From Psilocybe azurescens (taxonomy: Eukaryota > Basidiomycota > Agaricomycetes > Agaricales > Agrocybaceae): 64,000 nt of DNA. This document shows positions 58,301-64,000 of the stretch, one piece after another. Made by a program: the position numbers and the translations under genes. Numbering within the stretch: position 1 is the first letter of the stretch; every line of letters starts with the position of its first letter. The DNA lies in assembly GCA_023853785.1 (NCBI GenBank), contig JAJIRX010000555.1, positions 496,001 through 560,000 on the forward strand, given 5' to 3'. The notes below the pieces were generated by a model, which saw only the letters and a list, made by a program, of their open reading frames with translations, searched no databases and was not told the origin of the DNA.

Positions 58301-58547
58301 TTATTTGTCTGTGTATTAGTAGAAATGTTTTGTTACATAGGTGAACTATTTATAGTCAAGGTATTATATAATGCCAATAAATACCTAAACTGAATTAAGT
58401 TAGAGGGTGGCAAAGAAGATTGGACCACCTCAACTCCATACCCTCATCCTCTCTCATTCTTATATACCCTAAATTCGGTGTGCACAAGGAATCCTGATCT
58501 TTCTCGACTTATAAGAGCTTTTCTGACCCCAGTACATCCTCCTGAAT

Positions 58548-61491
58548 ATGTCAACACCCGCCGCGTTCTCTCGTCTTCAATTGGCAGCAGCATTGCTAGG
58601 TACGTATCCTAACCAACAGCATTAGAGTTCACTGACACGTAACAGAGTACGATAACGACCTTGATGATCCAACGGTTCCATATCGATCGGCTCAGGACAG
58701 TGCCATCTTTGCGCATCTACGACGCAATCCAGCAGCTCGTCCAGACCTAACGCCACGAAAGAGCGACCTTTTAGGAGTATCTCTCCCAAGCGATTCAGCC
58801 AGCCTTGGAGGAAGAGAGTCAGCTTTGGACACACGACGCTCAAGGGCCTCTAAAGCTTCAATAGATGCTTTGCGGAACCCTTTGCAGCGGATAACACTTC
58901 GGAATTTGAGGAGCCGGCTGAAGAAGTGGAGGAGGCTTTGGAGGTTGATCTGGCATCATGGGGATTAGACGCGTTTATACCGAAGGACAAAGCAAAATCG
59001 GCCAAAGCGAAAGGAAAGCAGCCCGTTCCTGCTGTGGTCTCAAGTCGTCTGCGCCGCCCATCTACAAACTACGATGCCGCTGCCACCCTGCCTAGGCGCG
59101 CTATAGTCACCTCCAAATCTGCTAGCCTTGGTGGTAACATTGAGGATCTCCACATAGAACCGCAAGCTGAGAGACGTCGCTCTTTTGGCTCCCCATTAGA
59201 TTTAGTTGGCATGGAGCCTCCTAGCGTACCGTTTCGTCGCCCTCGTGCGGCATCACAAGCATCACTGACGTTATCTAATCCTATGGTGCCATTCCCAGAA
59301 ACTTCGGCACGTTCTCCTTCTCCCGGAGCTGAGCAAGCGTATGGTGAGCCTAGACATGGGATGCACGGTCGGGCATATTCCTCTGCGAGCATGAATTCGA
59401 AAATCATCCTTGATGAAGGAAGAGAAGATATTGCAGTCAGGCAGCGTAACCTCTCAAATGATACGCTAGGAATGGTGAAACCACAAGAGGAAAATCCGTT
59501 TGCCATTCAAAACCCTTCCCATATTTCACGCTTTGATCCAAAATCAGTCACAAGGGCGCGTTCCTATTCTAACGCTTCGATGGGCTCAAGAATGATGTTG
59601 GAGAATGATGATTTGTCTGTTATGACCGGGGATGTTTATCCTAGGGAACGTCCTCTATCTACATTGGAGCTTCTCAGACCGAAAGTGCTTGTCATGCCGA
59701 GTCCACTACAGCCAATATCCTCTCATGTTCCTATACAACCTGTCCTTAACGTTAGGGACGGGTTTGAACTATCGGCCGATGGACCTCCTTTACCTCCTGC
59801 AGCTCGTTCGTCGAGGCGTTTTTCATCCTCTATGTCTCTCCTTGAGGCAGAAAACATCCCACTTGCCTCCAATTCCTTTACTCCAAACCCACTCGTGGAT
59901 CTTACTCTTTCGCAGAAGACTTTCCGCAATACCCTGGCCGTTCCAGGACAGTCTATATATCCTGAGGGAGCTAACAAACTTCCCCGAGCAACTGAGGAGG
60001 GCCAACAAGCCGAGCTTGATCCTTCGGGAAAAGAAGAGCCAGCAGAGCCTCCAATACCAGCCGAGGGCCCTTCTAAGGCATCACGGCCACCAGGGAAGCT
60101 ATATGGGAAAAGTCTCATAGATGACCTTGAGAACCGTAAACTCCAAATGCGGAGCAAACAGAGGTATTAAAATCCATGACTGCTTTCTTTCTACTTACTG
60201 AATTCCACCTTGTATTCAGAGTGTTCACGGGGACCAAAGACCTTCCATGATGGCCCGTGATCAACAGCGTTCGAGTACTTTAATTGATCCAGCGTCATTG
60301 CAGAAGCGACCGACGAATGATCGTACAAGTTCATATGTTTCCCAAAATCTCCAGACGGGCTTAACCAGACATCCATCATTAACAATGAAGCCCCTGCTCA
60401 CTTTTGACGGTGAAGAGGACAAGGCTTTACAGCCATCACCAACTGCAAATCGTATTCCAGCCACTCGTTCTGTATTCGGGGTTGATACGTTGTGGCAAAG
60501 AGAAATGGCAAAGCTGAAAGAAATGGAGGCTATGGAGCACGAGGAGCAAGAAGCTAGACGAATAAGAGAAGAAGAGGCAGAGACTAAAAAACAAAGAAGG
60601 AAGGAAAAACGGAAGAAGAAAGATAAGCGAACGCAAGGCATCAATCCGCATGAGCAACTAGAATCAACTGTGGATGCTCAAGCCACTGCTGCGCCACCAA
60701 CACTTCCTGATATACAGCAAGCCACCCGCAGGGCAGCTCCGAAACCTTCAGATTCAGATATCAGTTCAGAAAGCGATGATGAGGACGTTCTAATCCACCC
60801 TGTTCAAAAGGAACCATCATGGAACGTGGATTCATCTGACGAAGAAGATTTCAGACCAAGGCGCACTACAGGGACTGGCCTAAGATACCCAAAGCAGGCG
60901 CAGAAGGCCTTCGTGCGTCCCACGGATGACGACAGCGAGGAGGATGTACCCCTTGCAGCCACTATCCATAAGGCGGAAGCTCGCGCAATGATGAGTGGGA
61001 AAGGGCACCCTGATTCCGACGATGAGGATCGGCCATTGTCGCATGTTCTCCTGCGAGCGAAATCGGGTACCTCTCCAGTGAAAGTTCAAAACCAACTCCG
61101 CAATCGCTCCTTCTCTGCCGACGAAGACGACGACCAACCTCTCGGCCTCCGAGCATCGAGAATGGATTTAGGCCCGGCCGATGAGGACGACTTGCCACTT
61201 GCTTTCCACCCTGAACAGCAGCGCCGTACTCAATACCAGATGATGGCTCAGCAGCAGCAGCAACAGCAGCAGCAAATGATGATGCAGGCTCAAATGCAAA
61301 GCAACATGATGATGAACGCGTCGATGATGGGGCAGAGCTTTTATCCGCCTCCAATGATGAATCCTATGAGTATGATCGGGATGCAAGTTCCTATGTCTAT
61401 CCCATCGCCTCCTCCCATCCAGGACGATGCCAAGTTTGGTCTAGTCGATCGCTGGAGAAGAGATGTGGTCGTTGAAGGAGAACGCCCGTGA
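58548..61491 (+). CDS. Large disordered protein, basidiomycete-type, unknown function
   Basis: Not recognised. Start MSTPAAFSRLQLAAALLEYD after a first intron at about 58600. The protein is long (near 930 residues) and mostly low complexity: Ser/Pro/Arg-rich blocks with repeated motifs of the RARSYSNASMGSRMML and GRAYSSASMNSKIILDE type (two related copies, about 59370 and 59560), a helical Lys/Glu coiled segment (MAKLKEMEAMEHEEQEARRI), several acidic DDED patches, and a Gln/Met-rich end. Two one-base additions are needed: T3 at 58881-58883 (giving RNPFAADNTSEFEE) and G4 at 60229-60232 (giving RVFTGDQRPSMMAR). Stop TGA 61489-61491. The Met- and Gln-rich tail and phosphosite-like Ser motifs suggest a regulatory scaffold, but no function is proposed. 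Confidence 0.7.
61249..61275 (+). repeat. CAG/CAA polyglutamine tract
   Basis: Nine consecutive Gln codons (CAG x4, CAA, CAG x3, CAA) inside the disordered protein, followed by runs of Met codons. Confidence 0.85.
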
Positions 61492-61776
61492 TATGTCAGG
61501 ACGAGAGGAAGGACTGTAGACAAAATACAGATAATTGGACCTTTCGGGTTTCTTTCCATAGTACCGATCAGTCAAATAATTACACATACATTAATACAAG
61601 AAATATTCATGACTGCGAAGCTCCTGGTTCTGATAATCATAAACAAGATAGATACGATGTGAACGTGTGTATGTATATGTGCAAGGAGGTATAGCGCTAC
61701 TAAACTGTGATTAACAAGGGAAACGATCGAAATGTAATGACTACAAAAAGTGTCCGAATGTTCATTGTCCAAGGTG

Positions 61777-64000
61777 TCATGAAGGGTTTACAACGGCCAA
61801 TTTGCGACGAGGCACTGTGACAATAGACACCTCTCTCCTGTCCATCTCTTCTTCAATGGCCCTCTGTCGTGTATCTTCGTCAATGTCGTCATCGTTGTCG
61901 TCGGTGTCAGCACTTAGTGGGCTGGCATGTTGTGTATACGATAGTTCGTCGGGGTGTGTGACGACCCGGTAAGGTGGGCGATGGTGCGTATATGGCCCTT
62001 GAATAGGTGGGGTTGCATCAGGTGGGAGCGGTCCTGCACGTAATGAATTTCCGCGGAGGCGCCATATTGTCATTGTCAATGAAGACGTTGGTGGCCGGTG
62101 ATGATACGCCAAAGTGATCAAAATGGCGTAGTACACGGCAAGGATGACAAAAAGAATAGCGAAGAGATACCGTGGGGCCCTTGCCCATAATTGAGCCAGA
62201 GAAACGGCAGCCAACCCCACAATAAATAATTGTGTTACTGCATGTAGTGTCGCGTGTCTCAGAGGGGGCGACCTGATAATTGGGGTATTAAAGGTGGGCG
62301 AAGTTACAATGCCGCCATTGTTTGAAGCATAGTGCGCATTATGGGCCTGCGTTATGGCATAGTCTAATTCTCCCTATGAGGATTTGCAATTTTTAATGAA
62401 ATGGATTGTCGTTGAGGGTATAATTGCTTACCACAGCATTGAGGCTTCTTCTCCGCAGTAACCAATCGATTTCACCGAGACTACGTGTTGATGGGAGAGG
62501 GTACGAGACTCCATGCAAACCAGTTGAATGGGAGGGTCCCGGCACACTTTTTAGCCTACTGGGTCGATTCACAACTTCGAACCCTTTTGATATGGTGGAC
62601 TCGGCAGACAGTCCCCCATCATTACTCGGGCGCAACATATTGGACGCATCCCACGATAATGTTCTTGGTCTGGGAGATGACGGTGGAGATGTGTTTGGCA
62701 AGCTGAGAGGCGTGTCGCTCCTCGGAGGTAGAGGACGCAAACTTTGGGGGTTTCGCTCCGCAGCGGCAGGGGACTTGTCTCCACCTTTTCACCAAGATCA
62801 ATGGAGTTTGCATGGCCACTACCACTCCTCTGGCTCTGAGACTCCCCGCCTACACGATAAAGCTGGTCGAAACAAGTTATGAAGATGTAAAGCAGTGGAA
62901 CAAGAACATAAAGACCAATGAAAAGATCAGGCCGGTTATTCCGTGGCCCGTTTTGAGATGCTGGGTACGCTCGGATCCTGATTGGGAGGTTGTTGTAGTG
63001 AACGAAAGGACAAAACCTGCGACCCCAACGCCATATGCGATAAGACCTATAACTGCGGCCACAGGAATATAGGCGACGCGTTTGATGGGCACTCCAGGCC
63101 TTCCATTATTGGTAGGTATCCAACGGAAAAGTAGAATGACCGGCAATAGAACAACAAGAGATAAGGGTGCCAGAAGCTTGTGGGCAAAAGACGCGTTAAA
63201 TAGTTGGATATTTTGGGGTTGAGATCCTGCAGGTCCAGATTGTCCCGGATCTCCATTTCCAGAATTAGAACCAGTACTTGTGGGCGTTGGACCGTGTGAT
63301 TTTGTTGCTGTTGGGACCAAAGAGGCGCATTCTGATAGATATTGTACTTTGACACCGGATCCATCCGCATTAACACCAGTGTTGAGTTGTCCATTACCGA
63401 ACCCTGTCCACGTAGGATTGGAAGGGGTGATGACACCAGTATATGCACGAAGAAGCCAAATGTCGGACAAAAAAGCCCATTCGCATCTTGCCCGCCGAAA
63501 ATCTAGAAGTGTGTCTAGTCAGAGTCGCAAATCCTTGATGCGTGAAGCAGCTTCACGTACGATGGTATCAGACGCAATGTTCCGGGCATCTCCCACTAAT
63601 GCCTCGGTAAAGGCAAATGCAGCTGCGCCCTCTCGTTGTGTAGGAAAAACCTCCTTCCCTGATGAACCTGGGTCGCCAGCTGGTAAAACCCTCGTCCATG
63701 AACCAGTGTTTATGTCTAAAATGGCCTGGAAAAAAGTCCGTAAAATGGGAATGTGCTCTAATATGATAAGAAAAACGCGCTTACAACTTCTCCCTGGGAG
63801 TGCCCGTTTGAATCTTGCCACAGTGACGAATCGAAACTTCCCAATACCATAAACGTCTGAGATGCAAAGGACGTATCAAATGTGTTTAAATTTGACACGA
63901 AAACTGGTGAGATCCTGGGTGCTGGGCATGCCCCCGGAGAAACTGCGGATAAGGATTCCGTATTGATGATAAAGGAATCCTGTTTAGCACATGTTGTATT
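61777..64000 (-). CDS. Multi-pass membrane protein, 5' end outside window
   Basis: Unrecognised. The visible part starts with an extracellular/lumenal region (ILDINTGSWTRVLPAGDPGS, EAASRIKDLRL, SDIWLLRAYTGVITPSNPTW) and a Ser/Gly/Pro-rich linker. Helices follow: FNASFAHKLLAPLSLVVLLP with VILLFRW, then VAYIPVAAVIGLIAYGVGVA and GITGLIFSLVFMFLFHCF. A cytosolic Ser/Pro-rich loop (SLRPLPPRSDTPLSLPNTSP) comes next. Last comes the helix LFAILFVILAVYYAILITLA and an acidic tail ending TVPRRKLAVVNPS at the stop 61777. G5 at 62747-62751 needs one more G for the loop to be continuous (SETP to QSLRPLPP). It is inferred to be one gene because the pieces share strand and spacing; two genes cannot be fully excluded. 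Confidence 0.6.

Noticed and set aside
59069..60157. Long minus-strand open frames opposite the disordered protein
   Set aside because: No motif or start context; the plus strand carries a long coherent frame with low-complexity protein features.
845..62751. Programmed translational frameshifting as explanation for the many frame changes
   Set aside because: Sites vary in sequence and run type, lack shared slippery heptamers or downstream structures, and affect unrelated genes; a sequencing artefact is simpler.
63280..63852. Plus-strand 190-residue open frame
   Set aside because: Lies antisense to the hydrophobic/lumenal part of the membrane protein gene; no domain and no splice structure of its own.

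Overview
The window is nuclear DNA of a filamentous fungus, almost certainly an Agaricomycete (mushroom-forming basidiomycete). Genes are packed tightly on both strands and split by many short GT-AG introns of roughly 45-70 nt. Protein content is eukaryotic and fungal: a Zn2Cys6 transcription factor with a fungal_trans domain, PPIP5K/Asp1, IQGAP, CENP-C/Mif2, Pol III subunit C34, an Sm protein, and a multi-pass membrane protein resembling basidiomycete-expanded families. Nothing bacterial, no rRNA, no CRISPR array, and no recognisable tRNA was seen.

Layout. 0-8 kb: 3' part of a class III sirtuin (+), a conserved mitochondrial-type protein (-), an ACAD10/11-like acyl-CoA dehydrogenase (-), a Zn2Cys6 regulator (-). 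8.5-17 kb: PABPN1/Pab2-like RNA-binding protein (+), mitochondrial bL19 (+), an I-BAR/IMD protein (+), mitochondrial aspartyl-tRNA synthetase (-), an F-box protein (+). 17-25 kb: a gene-free 1 kb, then RPC34 (+), 4'-phosphopantetheinyl transferase (-), a PfkB/Mak32-like kinase (+), Dr1/NC2-beta (-), SmF (+), a small LLPH/YBL028C-like nucleolar-type protein (+). 25-34 kb: a multi-pass membrane protein (-), a 262-bp MITE, CENP-C (+), an Air1/2-type zinc-knuckle protein (+), an AKTIP-like UEV (+). 34-51.6 kb: PPIP5K (-), acyl-CoA synthetase (+), IQGAP (+), MFS transporter (-). 52-64 kb: WW-FF protein of the TCERG1/Urn1 type (+), ER Hsp90/GRP94 with HDEL (+), a disordered basidiomycete-type protein (+), and a 5'-truncated multi-pass membrane protein (-).

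The genes are mostly housekeeping and do not form one pathway. Several are paired head-to-head over short shared promoters (PPTase/Mak32-like, Dr1/SmF, PPIP5K/acyl-CoA synthetase), and several convergent pairs end within 70 bp of each other. A CACGTG(A) element recurs within about 20-140 bp of many start codons.

The strongest unexpected signal is technical or evolutionary. In at least a dozen genes a conserved protein can only be read through if one base is added (occasionally removed) in a homopolymer run. The bias towards -1 suggests under-called homopolymers in the assembly rather than real mutation. Gene spans below are therefore drawn across these breaks. I found no convincing new multi-gene system. 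The best biological leads are the MITE, a possible AT-AC intron in the SmF gene, and the promoter motif.
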